From positions 100,819 through 164,818 of the forward strand of contig JAVBKV010000040.1 in the NCBI GenBank assembly GCA_031553885.1: DNA of 64,000 bases. Reading direction: 5' to 3'. The position numbers and the translations under genes are program-made. The DNA is from JAVBKV01 sp031553885. Lineage in GTDB: Bacteria; Bacteroidota; Bacteroidia; Bacteroidales; Azobacteroidaceae. The notes under the pieces are model-generated. The model was not told the DNA's origin. It worked only from the letters and a program-made list of their open reading frames with translations, and did not search any database. Positions within the stretch are counted from its first letter, which is position 1. Each line of letters begins with the position of its first letter. Shown piece after piece: positions 1-9,900 of the stretch.

Positions 1-487
1 ACTGGTCTTTGTTATAAGCACTTCCGGATGGTGTTTTACTTCCTGCAAAATAATATTCCTTGATCACCCATCCTTTGTTGGGGATACTTATTTTCAGAGG
101 AATTTCAAGCGTTCCGGATGTTGATGATATGGCTACACTTTCTTTAAATCCAATCAGGTTGACTTCCTGAGAATTAATAGTTGTTTCATCTATTGCCTGA
201 CTATATATTTTCTTTCCGGAAATTTTTATATCGTACAAACCTTGTTCTACAGTGATTAATAATTGTCCGGAAGCATCCAGTGTGCTCGTTTTGATAGATT
301 CAGTTGCTTTGTTAATAAATTCCACAGTGAGACCATCAGCGTCGACCCCTTCCATGAATTCAGGAAGAGTCGCTTTTAAGGTTACATCTTGCATTTTTAC
401 GCTGTCGTTTTCTTCACAGGCAACAAATCCGATGGTTGCCAGAAACAGGGACATGATTGTCCAGATTTGAATTTTTTTGTAGTTCAT
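1..487 (-). CDS. DUF4876-type lipoprotein, N-terminal part (runs off the window)
   Basis: Open frame from an ATG at 487 to the left edge, so only about 162 N-terminal residues are seen. It begins MNYKKIQIWT with a hydrophobic stretch ending in GFVAC, a lipobox that predicts a lipoprotein anchored at residue 23 or so. A beta-rich region follows, then GWVIKEYYFAGSKTPSG, which I recognise as the start of the DUF4876 core found beside TonB-dependent receptors in Bacteroidota. It lies 78 bp downstream of the receptor gene on the same strand and is probably co-transcribed, suggesting a surface lipoprotein working with that receptor. The ligand cannot be told. The family call rests on remembered motifs. 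Confidence 0.75.
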   Translation of the reverse strand, partial: MNYKKIQIWTIMSLFLATIGFVACEENDSVKMQDVTLKATLPEFMEGVDADGLTVEFINKATESIKTSTLDASGQLLITVEQGLYDIKISGKKIYSQAIDETTINSQEVNLIGFKESVAISSTSGTLEIPLKISIPNKGWVIKEYYFAGSKTPSGSAYNKDQ

Positions 488-537
488 ATTATTTGAGTTA
501 TAAATTATAAATTTTCTTCACCCACGCTTTACAGGCA

Positions 538-555
538 CTCCCTATAAAAGGGGAG
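538..555. repeat. Small hairpin between receptor and DUF4876 gene
   Basis: CTCCC (538-542), seven-base AT-rich loop TATAAAA, then GGGGAG (550-555). Nearly the same element, TCCCC-ATAAAA-GGGGA, occurs at 3415-3430 on the other side of the receptor gene. It sits in the 78-bp gap between two co-directional genes, so it could be an mRNA processing or stability element or a protein-binding site. Confidence 0.4.
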
Positions 556-565
556 AATTCTATTT

Positions 566-3331
566 TCAATTAATACTGAAACTGATTTCCGCTCCAAAAT
601 AGGATTGCGCACTGCCCGAATCCGCCCGGTTGACCTTTTTTCCAAAAATAGAGGTATATTCGGGTAGATAGCTTAATATCCGGTTGACATAAAAAGACAA
701 TCTCAAGTGTTGTCCGATTTCTTTCGTCATTTTTAGATTCAGATAAGAAGCAATGGGAATTTTACCTTTCTTGAAAATATAATCGTTGTGTGTATCGGTC
801 AGATGCCTCATAAAAGGATCATTCACCATTTCCGGAGTAAAAGTATGGTTTATTCCGTTTTTGTCGATATAAGTATCCGGCAGTCCGTCATTCCATTCCC
901 GCTGGCTTTGTTCATACCACATCGTTTGCAGGGATGTGGTAAAAATCATGCGTAAATCGGGAATATGTGTATCGAAATTAAAATTGGTATTCAATTGGGA
1001 TTTTGTATTGTCGTTGGTTCCGTAAGAATATACTCCGGCATAAGGGTATCGTTTTCCGTTGATCACGACATTGGGTACGGAATAGGTTTGTCCATTATCT
1101 TTATAAGTGGTTTCAAACCAGGCCCCATTGATTGACAGATTGGTATAGATAGCCGGTATTTTTCCTATATTCAGGGTATATTCGATTCCTCTTTTGGTTA
1201 CACTCAGTAGGTTTCTTGCACCTCCGAAAACGGCAATCATAGTATCCGGAGCCGATGAAAAATCATTTAACTGAGGTTTGGTAGTAATGGCTTTCGGATC
1301 GACCGACGATTCATCGTAGTCGGTGTAGGTATGGAAAGCCAGGCGGGAAGCAGAGGAGAACCCATTATCCATTTTTTCATGGAAAACAGAAAAATCCAGG
1401 CGTGTTTTTCCTATATTCAGGATAAAACCGACTTCATTTTTGATGTTAAGAGCCGGAACCAGTTCGTAATTAACCGGACTTTCAATTCTGGTGAAAACAT
1501 TCAACGCTCTCAACGCTTCATTTTGAGAATAGTAATTGAGTTGAATATAATCAAAATAAATGTCAGTCGGATATAACTGACCCTGTGTCGGGAATTTATA
1601 CATTCTACCGGAGCCGCCTGTCAGAGCAAAAGTAGAGGTCTTATCAAATAATTTGAATTCCGGGAAAGTAAGTTTGGCATTTATACGAGGTTCCCAATAA
1701 AACTTACCATTCATCGCATAGCGCGGATCCATTCCAATAAGAGTATTTGTTCGTAGTCCGGGTTGAGCCGAAAAGCACCATTCATCTGTCCGGAACCTGA
1801 TATCATCTTCGATATAAAACGAGGCCTTTTGTAAAGCAGGAACATCGTTGAAAGGGCGGGGGCGAGTTGATTTCCCGTCGGGATAAGGAGGGTAATTCAG
1901 ATCGTAAATTTCACCTTTTCCAAGGTTTTTGTCATAACGCAACTCACTTCCCAGCAGGAAATTCTGTTTCCATTTACCCCATTCGACAAGACTTTTGGCA
2001 TGAATCTGGGCTGAAAGGCTTAGGGGAGCTCCATCGACAGTAAGATAGGAAGTGTATTCTCCAGCTAAAAAGCGAGCATCATAAGCGCCTTCGGAGGTAG
2101 CAGTCGGAACAATAGTAACTCCGGATGGAGCAACGACTTTGCGTACTTCTGACTGTTGATTGATATAGTTAGCCGACAGGTTATAGAATAACTCGTTGAC
2201 AAATGATTTTGTAAACTGAAATTTTCCGTTAGTGGAAAAGAGGTAACTGTTATACGATTCTTTGCTGTAATCATCTTTTCCTTTCAGGACATCCGGATCT
2301 TTTTTCTTGCTGTCGAAACTTCCGGTATAACTCATGTTCGCTTTTATCAGGTAGTTGACCTTTTCCGAAAGATTGATCTTGTTTTCATAACGTCCGGAAA
2401 ACGTATAGCGGGTATAATCCTGGATTTCCGAACGCGGATCGGGCCGGAAATCGGCATAATCGAAGTCGACGTTCAGCAAGCCTTTCTTTTTTGGGAGTAC
2501 GACTCCTTTTCCCACTGAAAACAGTTTGTTTTTCAGATCCGTTTTAATACGTGCTTCCCAGGGAGTATGTCCTCCTTTTAATTCGATTTTTACCACTCCG
2601 GCCGTCAAATCACCATACTGAACGGAAGGAATTCCTCGTATGATTTCGACCGATTCGATCCGGTCGGTAGAAATGGTTCGCATATCGATCCCATTGTAGG
2701 TATTATTGGAATCTTTTCCCCGGACATCCTGGAGGTTGTTGTCATTACTCAGTTGGACTCCATTGATCAGAAAAGCCGTGCCCAGCGAGGTATTCTGATC
2801 GCTTCCCGCCTGTCGCAATGCAATGTAGTTGGCCGACGCCAGGTTCGAGTCTTTGGTCATTCCTCCCGGTAATAGTTGCAGAACATCAGAAAAACTGGAA
2901 GGCTGAATGTGTTCCAGAGCTGTTTTTCCGATCCAGGAGACGGAATTCCCTTTTACATTTTCTTTTGCGGAGACTACGACCTCATTCAATGAAAGATCCT
3001 GAGGTATTAATGCAATAATTATAGGAGAAGAAGGTGTTGGAGCAACGATTGTATCCAGCGTCTGATACCCCAGGTAGGAAATTTGCATCCTGATTTTTTC
3101 TCCCGGTTTAAAAGGAAACGAAAATGCTCCATCTACGTTGCTCATAATTCCCGATGCTTGTTCGGGGAAAAAAATCGAAGCAAAGGGAATTTCTTCCCGG
3201 GAACGAGTATCTATAATTTTTCCGGATGCAGATTTCAACGGTTTGCGATCAATCTCTTCAGCGTGTCCGGATAAGGGTAACCCTGCACATATCAAAATGG
3301 AAATAGTGATTATAATCTGATACAATTTCAT
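566..3331 (-). CDS. TonB-dependent outer-membrane receptor
   Basis: A 921-residue outer-membrane active transporter. Residues 1-24 are a signal peptide. About 34-110 form a carboxypeptidase-D regulatory-like beta-sandwich (SGKIIDTRSREEIPFASI, then DGAFSFPF). About 130-260 form the plug domain (SFSDVLQLLPGG; later IESVEIIRGIPSVQYGD, the typical end of a plug). The rest is a beta-barrel ending in the aromatic strand YFGAEISFSIN. There is no SusD-like partner; the downstream gene is a DUF4876 lipoprotein instead, so this is not a classical polysaccharide-utilisation pair. The substrate is unknown. No cobalamin riboswitch was seen upstream. The start ATG has a TACCTTTG -7 element about 20 bp before it. 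Confidence 0.9.
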   Translation of the reverse strand: MKLYQIIITISILICAGLPLSGHAEEIDRKPLKSASGKIIDTRSREEIPFASIFFPEQASGIMSNVDGAFSFPFKPGEKIRMQISYLGYQTLDTIVAPTPSSPIIIALIPQDLSLNEVVVSAKENVKGNSVSWIGKTALEHIQPSSFSDVLQLLPGGMTKDSNLASANYIALRQAGSDQNTSLGTAFLINGVQLSNDNNLQDVRGKDSNNTYNGIDMRTISTDRIESVEIIRGIPSVQYGDLTAGVVKIELKGGHTPWEARIKTDLKNKLFSVGKGVVLPKKKGLLNVDFDYADFRPDPRSEIQDYTRYTFSGRYENKINLSEKVNYLIKANMSYTGSFDSKKKDPDVLKGKDDYSKESYNSYLFSTNGKFQFTKSFVNELFYNLSANYINQQSEVRKVVAPSGVTIVPTATSEGAYDARFLAGEYTSYLTVDGAPLSLSAQIHAKSLVEWGKWKQNFLLGSELRYDKNLGKGEIYDLNYPPYPDGKSTRPRPFNDVPALQKASFYIEDDIRFRTDEWCFSAQPGLRTNTLIGMDPRYAMNGKFYWEPRINAKLTFPEFKLFDKTSTFALTGGSGRMYKFPTQGQLYPTDIYFDYIQLNYYSQNEALRALNVFTRIESPVNYELVPALNIKNEVGFILNIGKTRLDFSVFHEKMDNGFSSASRLAFHTYTDYDESSVDPKAITTKPQLNDFSSAPDTMIAVFGGARNLLSVTKRGIEYTLNIGKIPAIYTNLSINGAWFETTYKDNGQTYSVPNVVINGKRYPYAGVYSYGTNDNTKSQLNTNFNFDTHIPDLRMIFTTSLQTMWYEQSQREWNDGLPDTYIDKNGINHTFTPEMVNDPFMRHLTDTHNDYIFKKGKIPIASYLNLKMTKEIGQHLRLSFYVNRILSYLPEYTSIFGKKVNRADSGSAQSYFGAEISFSIN

Positions 3332-3351
3332 TCATTGAAATTTTAAGGCAG

Positions 3352-3359
3352 CAAAGGTA
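3352..3359 (-). promoter_or_regulatory. -7 promoter element for the TonB receptor gene
   Basis: On the minus strand this reads TACCTTTG, matching the Bacteroidota housekeeping -7 consensus TAnnTTTG, 20 bp before the receptor ATG. A clear TTTG at -33 is not present. Confidence 0.5.
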
Positions 3360-3414
3360 GAGGGTTTTATTTCAATGAAAAATCCTTAATTCTAGGTGTT
3401 TTTTTAATTTCGAA

Positions 3415-3475
3415 TCCCCATAAAAGGGGAGTATTGTTGTTGAAATTTTAACTTAATACTCCCTGATTTAGGGGA
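3415..3475. repeat. Three overlapping alternative hairpins in a divergent intergenic region
   Basis: Three stems share arms. TCCCC (3415-3419) pairs with GGGGA (3426-3430) across ATAAAA. GGGAGTATT (3427-3435) is the exact reverse complement of AATACTCCC (3455-3463). CCCT (3461-3464) can pair with AGGG (3470-3473). Because the arms overlap, the structures exclude one another, as in attenuators or stacked operators. The region lies between the receptor gene and the 821-residue surface protein gene, upstream of the promoter found at 3512. Confidence 0.45.
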
Positions 3476-3511
3476 TGAGCCGGTCAGATGATAAAAAACA
3501 ATAAAAAATAT

Positions 3512-3542
3512 TTTGCGTTTTATGTGAAAAAATGTGACTTTG
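3512..3542 (+). promoter_or_regulatory. Bacteroidota-type promoter for the surface protein gene
   Basis: TTTG (3512-3515), 19-bp spacer, TGACTTTG (3535-3542). This fits the TTTG-N19-TAnnTTTG consensus with one mismatch (G for A in the -7 box). A second -7-like box, TAAATTTG, lies at 3567-3574. Confidence 0.55.
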
Positions 3543-3609
3543 GAACAGATATTGATGGGCTTATGTTAAATTTGTAACACACATACATATAAATCCTATT
3601 TTTAATATT

Positions 3610-6075
3610 ATGAAAAGAAGAGTGGAGGTGCTCAATATGAGGGATATGACTCATACGGAACTGGTTGTATCCCGGAGACTGTTGTTAATCGTGCTGTTGT
3701 GTTCCTTTAATTTTTGTCTTTATGCTCAAACGACTACATCCGAATCGCTGATTATCCGGGCATATAATTCGAATTACACTTCTCGTGCTGTGCTTTATTT
3801 GGGGAATCCGAACAATAGAAAAAATATAGAGCGTATGTTTTCGAATGATAACCAGGCAGTCCCTCAGATTTATATATTGAACGGCGTTCAGAAGAATGAG
3901 ATCCAGTATCTTTCGGATCCATCTCAGTCATTTGTAATTCCAATCGGAATCCGTATGGGTGTATATGGTACATTTACCCTCCAGTTTGAAAAAATCAATA
4001 CACTTCCCATTACGTCATTGATATTGAAGGATAAAGTTCTTCAGTTGGAGGTCGACCTGCTGGTCAATCAGGACAGTGAGGGTAAGTATGTGTATGAATA
4101 TGAACATAGCACCGGTAATTTAGATAATCGTTTTGAATTGATTATCAATCTCCTCAACCTGATGTATTGGAGAAAAGATGCCACAAATAACAACTGGAAT
4201 GATCCGGACAACTGGGTGAAAGAAGACGGAACGCCTTTTGAATTTTCCGTGACTCCATTGAAATGTACGGTAGTTCATATCCCAGGGAATGCCTCATACT
4301 ATCCTTCGCTGGATGAAGTCTCTACTCCCCGGATCGCATATAATGACGGCAAACCGAGTTGTGCCGATATCATTTATCACTTTGGAAGCGAAGTGGCCAA
4401 ACCCCATTACCTGGATTATAACCGGGCATTTGTACAATACAATTTCGGAAGAAACATCAATGAATCGGATCAAATGCATTTCTCTTGCGGAGATGTCAGT
4501 TCTGATGCATCAGGAACACATTCGGCTCCGTTTATGTCCCGTGATCGGTATTATGCGGTGGCTGTTCCACTAAAACAGATAGTGACAGGTGATTTCTCTG
4601 TCGGGGGCTATCCGTTAATGTGGCAACAGGGATTTAAAACATCAAGGGTCGAGTCGTCGGATAACGAAGCAAAAGCGGACTGGTATCTGCCGAACAACAA
4701 GATGGGCCTGGAGATAGGAGCGGCTATGAATTATGCCGTCAGCCTGAAAGCGGGTGGTTATGATGCAACTGTTGTCGGTAAAAGCGATCATAAATACCTG
4801 AACGGATTGAAGGGTGTTTTTGAACTTCCGTACTTTGAGCAATCCGAAGAGGTGGTAGTTCCCACAAGTGAGTCTGCATGTACGAATCACCGCCTTCACT
4901 GGTATGTGGCGAATCCGTTGTCTCCAGGTAGCGGTACCAGCTACTTTGCGTATTATTATGAAAAAGATCTTCGGATGGCAGATCTGGGTAAATACAAAGA
5001 TCCGTATCCAAGAAGTCAACAAGCCTATCGTTTTGTTTTTGAAGATAATGATAATAAGCCTATCGAAAATTTTGAAGTATCGGTTCCTGCCGATGGGGAA
5101 AATGAAGTCATGATCGGCAACCCGTTTGTCTCCAGCCTCGATCTGAAAGAATTTTTCAGGGTAAATGCCGGTAAGGTGGAGGATTATTACCGGTTGTACC
5201 TGGGCGGACAATTTGAAGTTCCTAACGAGTCTGAAACGGATGACTATGGGGTAGTGGCTCCTTTACAGGCCTTTTTTATAAAACCGGTGGAGGGTAGTAT
5301 TCCCGCAGGAGGAAATCAAAAAGAAATAAAATTAATTTTTACCGAAGCGATGTCTGTCAACCGGGCTTCGGGATCTGTCCATCCGCTGAGATCTTCATCT
5401 CCGGTTACCGGTGTGTTGACTGTCCGTGCGACAAATGCTGCCGGTAGCACCCGGGCCTTGATTGCTTTTGATAATTCCCGTGGAAAGAACAGCATTAACC
5501 GACTGTTTTCGAACGATGCCCCGTCTGTTCCGCAACTATATATCAAAGACGGGGAACAGAAGAACGAAATTCAATACCTTTCTGACCTGTCTCAGCCAGT
5601 GACTCTTCCGCTGGGAATCCGTTCTAATTGGGGTGGCAGATTTGAATTGAGATTTGAAAACAGAGAAAATCTACCTGTTCATTCATTGATATTGATAGAT
5701 AAAGAACTTCAAAATAAAGAAATCGATCTGATGGCTGATGATAATAACAGGGTCTATGCATTTGAAAATAGTACCGGTAATCTGGAAAATCGTTTTGAAT
5801 TGGTCATCGGGCGTCGAGATATCCCAACGGGTATAATTCCGTCAGATCCAGAACAAATCCGGATTTATGTACAATCACCGTATCTTTGTGTCGATGCCGG
5901 TAAGGAAATTCGTGAAATCCAGGTATTGACTGCAACCGGATCCATCCTGATGAAAGAAACGCTCTCAGGAAGTTTTCAATTTCGAAAAATCCTGAAAGCG
6001 GTTCCTGGAATTTACCTGGTAAAGGTAAAATTAAAGGATGGAGCGCTCAGAACAGAAAAAATCAGGATGAACTGA
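3610..6075 (+). CDS. Secreted cell-surface protein with a duplicated module and C-terminal T9SS-like sorting domain
   Basis: 821 residues, no function recognised. A signal peptide lies near residues 20-40 (RRLLLIVLLCSFNFCLYAQ). The true start may be the ATG at 3637, preceded by GGAGGTG. A module of about 130 residues occurs twice, at about 47-180 and 602-728: both copies share FSND, VPQ(I/L)YI, KNEIQYLSD and STGNL(D/E)NRFEL. Between them is a long region containing WNDPDNWV and HIPGNASYYPSL, a pattern I associate with Bacteroidota surface proteins. The last 75 residues (ending VPGIYLVKVKLKDGALRTEK) resemble a T9SS type A/DUF6383 sorting domain, implying export and surface attachment. It is divergent from the TonB receptor gene. 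Confidence 0.7.
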   Translation: MKRRVEVLNMRDMTHTELVVSRRLLLIVLLCSFNFCLYAQTTTSESLIIRAYNSNYTSRAVLYLGNPNNRKNIERMFSNDNQAVPQIYILNGVQKNEIQYLSDPSQSFVIPIGIRMGVYGTFTLQFEKINTLPITSLILKDKVLQLEVDLLVNQDSEGKYVYEYEHSTGNLDNRFELIINLLNLMYWRKDATNNNWNDPDNWVKEDGTPFEFSVTPLKCTVVHIPGNASYYPSLDEVSTPRIAYNDGKPSCADIIYHFGSEVAKPHYLDYNRAFVQYNFGRNINESDQMHFSCGDVSSDASGTHSAPFMSRDRYYAVAVPLKQIVTGDFSVGGYPLMWQQGFKTSRVESSDNEAKADWYLPNNKMGLEIGAAMNYAVSLKAGGYDATVVGKSDHKYLNGLKGVFELPYFEQSEEVVVPTSESACTNHRLHWYVANPLSPGSGTSYFAYYYEKDLRMADLGKYKDPYPRSQQAYRFVFEDNDNKPIENFEVSVPADGENEVMIGNPFVSSLDLKEFFRVNAGKVEDYYRLYLGGQFEVPNESETDDYGVVAPLQAFFIKPVEGSIPAGGNQKEIKLIFTEAMSVNRASGSVHPLRSSSPVTGVLTVRATNAAGSTRALIAFDNSRGKNSINRLFSNDAPSVPQLYIKDGEQKNEIQYLSDLSQPVTLPLGIRSNWGGRFELRFENRENLPVHSLILIDKELQNKEIDLMADDNNRVYAFENSTGNLENRFELVIGRRDIPTGIIPSDPEQIRIYVQSPYLCVDAGKEIREIQVLTATGSILMKETLSGSFQFRKILKAVPGIYLVKVKLKDGALRTEKIRMN

Positions 6076-6101
6076 TTTCTTTTACTTGCTCTCAAAACCC
6101 G

Positions 6102-6692
6102 TTATTTTTGACGGCCCAGACGCCAGACAAATCCATCCGGCCGGGAGAGAATCAGAGAATCAGTATCGAGCCGGATGATCTGGAGGGTATCCGTACCTTC
6201 CAGGGTTTGTCCGCTTCCGATGCTTTGGCTGGTTAGCATCAGGTTGTTCCCGTTCATTACCCACTTGCTGAAAAGTAATGTTTCCATACCCACGGAAGAA
6301 GCCGCTCCACCTTCTTTCAGTGTTATGCCTTGTACTTCAGTCGGTTTGATCGGATTGGGTTCTACCCAGGTGCTTTGTATGTAGTAATAAGGAGAATGTG
6401 TAGTAACTTCCAGTTTTACCGCTTTCAGAATTTCTGATTCTCCTGCTTTTTCCGGTTTGTAAGTGATGTTTACAACATCTTCCAGCAGAACTCCCGGTAC
6501 AATTGCCGGATCAGTGTCCATCGTGCTGATATTCAGTGTGTCTCCGCTTGTTGTGACAAGCATAATGTTGTTCATGGTGGCATCCACGACCTTTCCGGAT
6601 ACCGTTTGTTCCTTCGTTTCCTGTTTGCAGGAAAACAGGTTCAACATCAGGCAAAAAGCCGGTAGAACCCAATAATAATTTTTCATAATCAT
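6102..6692 (-). CDS. Lipocalin-like lipoprotein
   Basis: 196 residues starting MIMKNYYWVLPAFCLMLNLF; the lipobox LFSC gives a lipoprotein with its cysteine near residue 23. After it comes SGKVVDATMNNIMLVTTSGDTLNIST, a small beta-barrel opening, and the C terminus ends in DTDSLILSRPDGFVWRLGRQ, which looks like a lipocalin-like or NlpE-like fold of Bacteroidota. It is convergent with the surface protein gene upstream and divergent from the glycosidase operon. The ligand is unknown. The family assignment is moderate; the lipoprotein call is strong. Confidence 0.65.
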   Translation of the reverse strand: MIMKNYYWVLPAFCLMLNLFSCKQETKEQTVSGKVVDATMNNIMLVTTSGDTLNISTMDTDPAIVPGVLLEDVVNITYKPEKAGESEILKAVKLEVTTHSPYYYIQSTWVEPNPIKPTEVQGITLKEGGAASSVGMETLLFSKWVMNGNNLMLTSQSIGSGQTLEGTDTLQIIRLDTDSLILSRPDGFVWRLGRQK

Positions 6693-6714
6693 GATCTTTT
6701 TATTTATTGTTTAG

Positions 6715-6754
6715 CAAAGTTATCTATTATTTTTCAATTTAAATAGTACATTTG
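6715..6754. promoter_or_regulatory. Back-to-back -7 elements for the lipoprotein gene and the glycosidase operon
   Basis: The minus strand carries TAACTTTG at 6722-6715, 23 bp before the lipoprotein start. The plus strand carries TACATTTG at 6747-6754, upstream of the small ORF at 6800 and the beta-galactosidase. Both match TAnnTTTG; neither has a good TTTG at -33. Confidence 0.45.
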
Positions 6755-6799
6755 CATTCTAAAATCATGTATTTTAAACTTTCTTAGTTTGTTTAATTT

Positions 6800-6892
6800 A
6801 TGAAAAACAAAATAACCACAATTATTCTGTTACACATCCTGTTACCCGTAATGTCTGACGCATATACACAATCCGAATCAGTTAACAAATAA
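6800..6892 (+). CDS. 30-residue ORF resembling a bare signal peptide
   Basis: ATG at 6800 and TAA at 6890-6892 encode 30 residues: a basic start MKNKITTII, a hydrophobic core LLHILLPVM, then SDAYTQSESVNK. This is a complete signal-peptide shape with almost no mature part. It sits 11 bp before the beta-galactosidase start and behind the -7 element at 6747. It could be a leader peptide coupling translation to the glycosidase gene, the 5' stump of a deleted secreted gene, or chance. Confidence 0.35.
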   Translation: MKNKITTIILLHILLPVMSDAYTQSESVNK

Positions 6893-6903
6893 ATAAAATC
6901 ATT

Positions 6904-9900
6904 ATGAAGTATTATTTTAATTTAGGGAGTTTAATTTTTACCTGTCTTCTCCTGGGATTGAGGTTACAGGCTCAGGAAATAAATCCGGATGTTCTGTACA
7001 AAATCGTCAGTCCTCTGGGGCTGGTGGTCGATAATCACGACAGTACAGAAAACGATGTGGAAATATACCTGGAAAATGAGGTGAAAAACAAAGAAGGTCA
7101 GCTTTGGAAAATAGCAAAAGTGGCTGACGGATATTATTCGATCGAAAATCCTTTTTTTAAGAAAGGTATTGACAATTATGGGAAACGGGAAGGAGAAGGA
7201 AATCCGCTTATCCAGTGGGAAGCCAATGGTAAAAACCCGAATCAGGTATGGAAGTTTGAGGTAACCGGTACTGGGGAATACATGATTACTCAAAAAGACA
7301 GCCGGATGTACTTCGCTTTTTCCGGAAAGGAGATCGCCGGATCAAAGATATACCAGCTCCCTGGTGCTGCTCAAACCTGGAGATTAGTTCCTACCAAGGT
7401 AAAAGTTCCGAAAAAAGTAGCGAGTAAAAACGAATGGGAAAATGAAACTATTTTTGCGGTTAACAAAGAACCCGGACATGTTACTTATCATACTTTTCCG
7501 AATACAGCCAGCCTGAAAGCGGATAAAAGTTTTGAGTACCCCTGGGAAACGTCGGCATCTGCCTGTTATCTTTCGTTGAACGGACCCTGGAAATTCAACT
7601 GGGTCAAACAACCGTCCGAACGTCCGGAGAATTTCTATAAACCGGGTTATGATGTGTCTTCATGGAAAGAAATTCCGGTACCTTCCAGTTGGGAGATGCA
7701 GGGATACGGTACTCCTATTTATACCAATATTACGTATCCTTTTAAAAATGATCCTCCTTTTATTTTCTCTCAAAAAGGATATACCAATGAAACGGAGCCC
7801 AATCCTGTCGGTTCATACCGGAGAACGTTTACGATTCCGGCTGATTGGAAAGAGAAAGAGGTATTTATTCATTTTGACGGGGTATATAGTTGTATCTATT
7901 TATGGATCAATGGAAAACAAGTAGGTTATAGCGAAGGAGCCAACAACGATGCCGAATTCAATATTACGAAATATGTGAAACCCGGAGAGAATATGGTTGC
8001 CGTTCAGGTTTTCCGCTGGACAGATGCCAGTTACATAGAAGATCAGGATATGTTCCGGTTGAGTGGTATCCACCGGGATGTGTATTTATGTGCCGTACCG
8101 AAATTGCATGTCAGGGATTTCGTACTGAATGCGGATTTCAGCGGTAATGACCTGACATCGCCTTTGTTTAAAGTACAGGCAACTGTCAAAAATTGGGATA
8201 AAAAAACGTCTCAGGCCGGAAAACTGAATGTTACGTTGCTGGATCCTTCCGGAAAGGTAGTGAAAACACTGTCTACTGCAATCGCAGCAATCGGAGGAGG
8301 TAAAGAAAATGCATTTGATTTGCAGACCGTAGTGAATAATCCTGTTTTGTGGTCGGCCGAAACTCCCGAATTATACAGTGTTATCGTTTCACTTGAAAAT
8401 AGTAAAGGAGAAGAAACAGAAGCCATGTCTTCCAAGTTCGGGTTCCGCAACATAGAAATTAAAAACAAACGGGTGTACATTAACAACGAACCTGTCTTTT
8501 TCAAGGGTGTGAACCGGCATGATATTCATCCTCAGTACGGGAAAGCGGTTCCGGTTGAATCCATGATCCAGGATATTCTCCTGATGAAGCAACACAACCT
8601 CAACACTATACGGACCAGTCACTATCCGAACAGTCCCAAAATGGTCGCCATGTACGACTATTATGGTTTGTATACGATGGATGAAGCTGATCTGGAAAAT
8701 CACGGGAACCACTCGATAGGTGATATGCCCAGTTGGATTCCCGCCTTCAAAGACCGTATCGAACGGGTTATTCAGCGGGACCGGAACCATCCTTCCGTTA
8801 TTTTCTGGTCACTGGGTAATGAAGGGGGCGGTGGAGCCAATTTTGATGAAATGTATAAAAAGGCCAAGGAAATGGATTCCCGTCCGGTTCATTACGAAGG
8901 AAAGAATTCCATAGCCGATATCGACTCACACATGTATCCTTCGGTCGATCGTATGAGTTTGTTTGATCAACGGGAATCTCAAAAACCATATTTCCTTTGT
9001 GAATATGCCCATGCAATGGGAAATGCCGTCGGTAACCTTGCCGAGTACTGGGATTACATCGAAAACCATTCGGAACGCATGATCGGAGGTTGTATCTGGG
9101 ATTGGGTCGATCAGGGTATCAATAAATACGGAGGACCTACCAACCGTTATCATTACGGAGGCGATTTCGGAGATAAACCCAATGACGGTGATTTCTCCTG
9201 CAACGGATTGACGACTCCCGACCGCCGGGTTACGGCTAAATTACTGGAAACGAAAAAGGTTTACCAATACATCAAATTCAAACCGGTTGATGTGAATAAT
9301 GGAAAAATCGAAGTTGAAAACCGGTACGACTTTCTGAATCTGGATCAGTTCAATATCGAATGGAAGCTCATTAAGAATGGAAAAGAAACAGAATCCGGAA
9401 CGTTGCCTGCTTTGTCTTTAGCTCCTAATCAGAAAACGATCCTGACGGTTCCATTCAAAGAAAAACCTGAATCAGGAAGCGAGTACTTTGTGAATATCTA
9501 TTTCTCCTTAAAAGGGGATACCCGCTGGGCAAAAGCAGGTCATGTCGTAGCAACCGGACAGTTTGCATTGACCGAACGGGCAGCGCTTCCTTCTATAAAC
9601 CTGGCTTCTGTTCCCGAATTGCGTCTTGACGTACAAGGCAGTAACCTGAATGTATCCGGAGAAGGATTCCAGGTATCATTCTCTTCTGAAAAGGCAATGA
9701 TGACTTCGTTGAAATATGGAGGCAAAGAGATGATCTACAGTGGAAACGGACCCGAGTTGAACTGGTATCGCAGTGTAAACAACGATAAATATACCGATCA
9801 GAACTATTATCCGACATCCGGAGAAAAGGTTGAATTTAATTACCGTATCGATGACAGTCGTAAATCAATTACTTTTACGACTAGCCAACAGGTAACGGTT

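Noticed and set aside
3332..3609. Possible cobalamin riboswitch upstream of the TonB receptor
   Set aside because: Searched for the conserved B12-box and GCCACTG-type core; not present. Only small hairpins are visible.
4642..5211. 189-residue minus-strand open frame opposite the surface protein gene
   Set aside because: It lies wholly inside a well-supported gene, has no recognisable motif and mirrors that gene's codon pattern.
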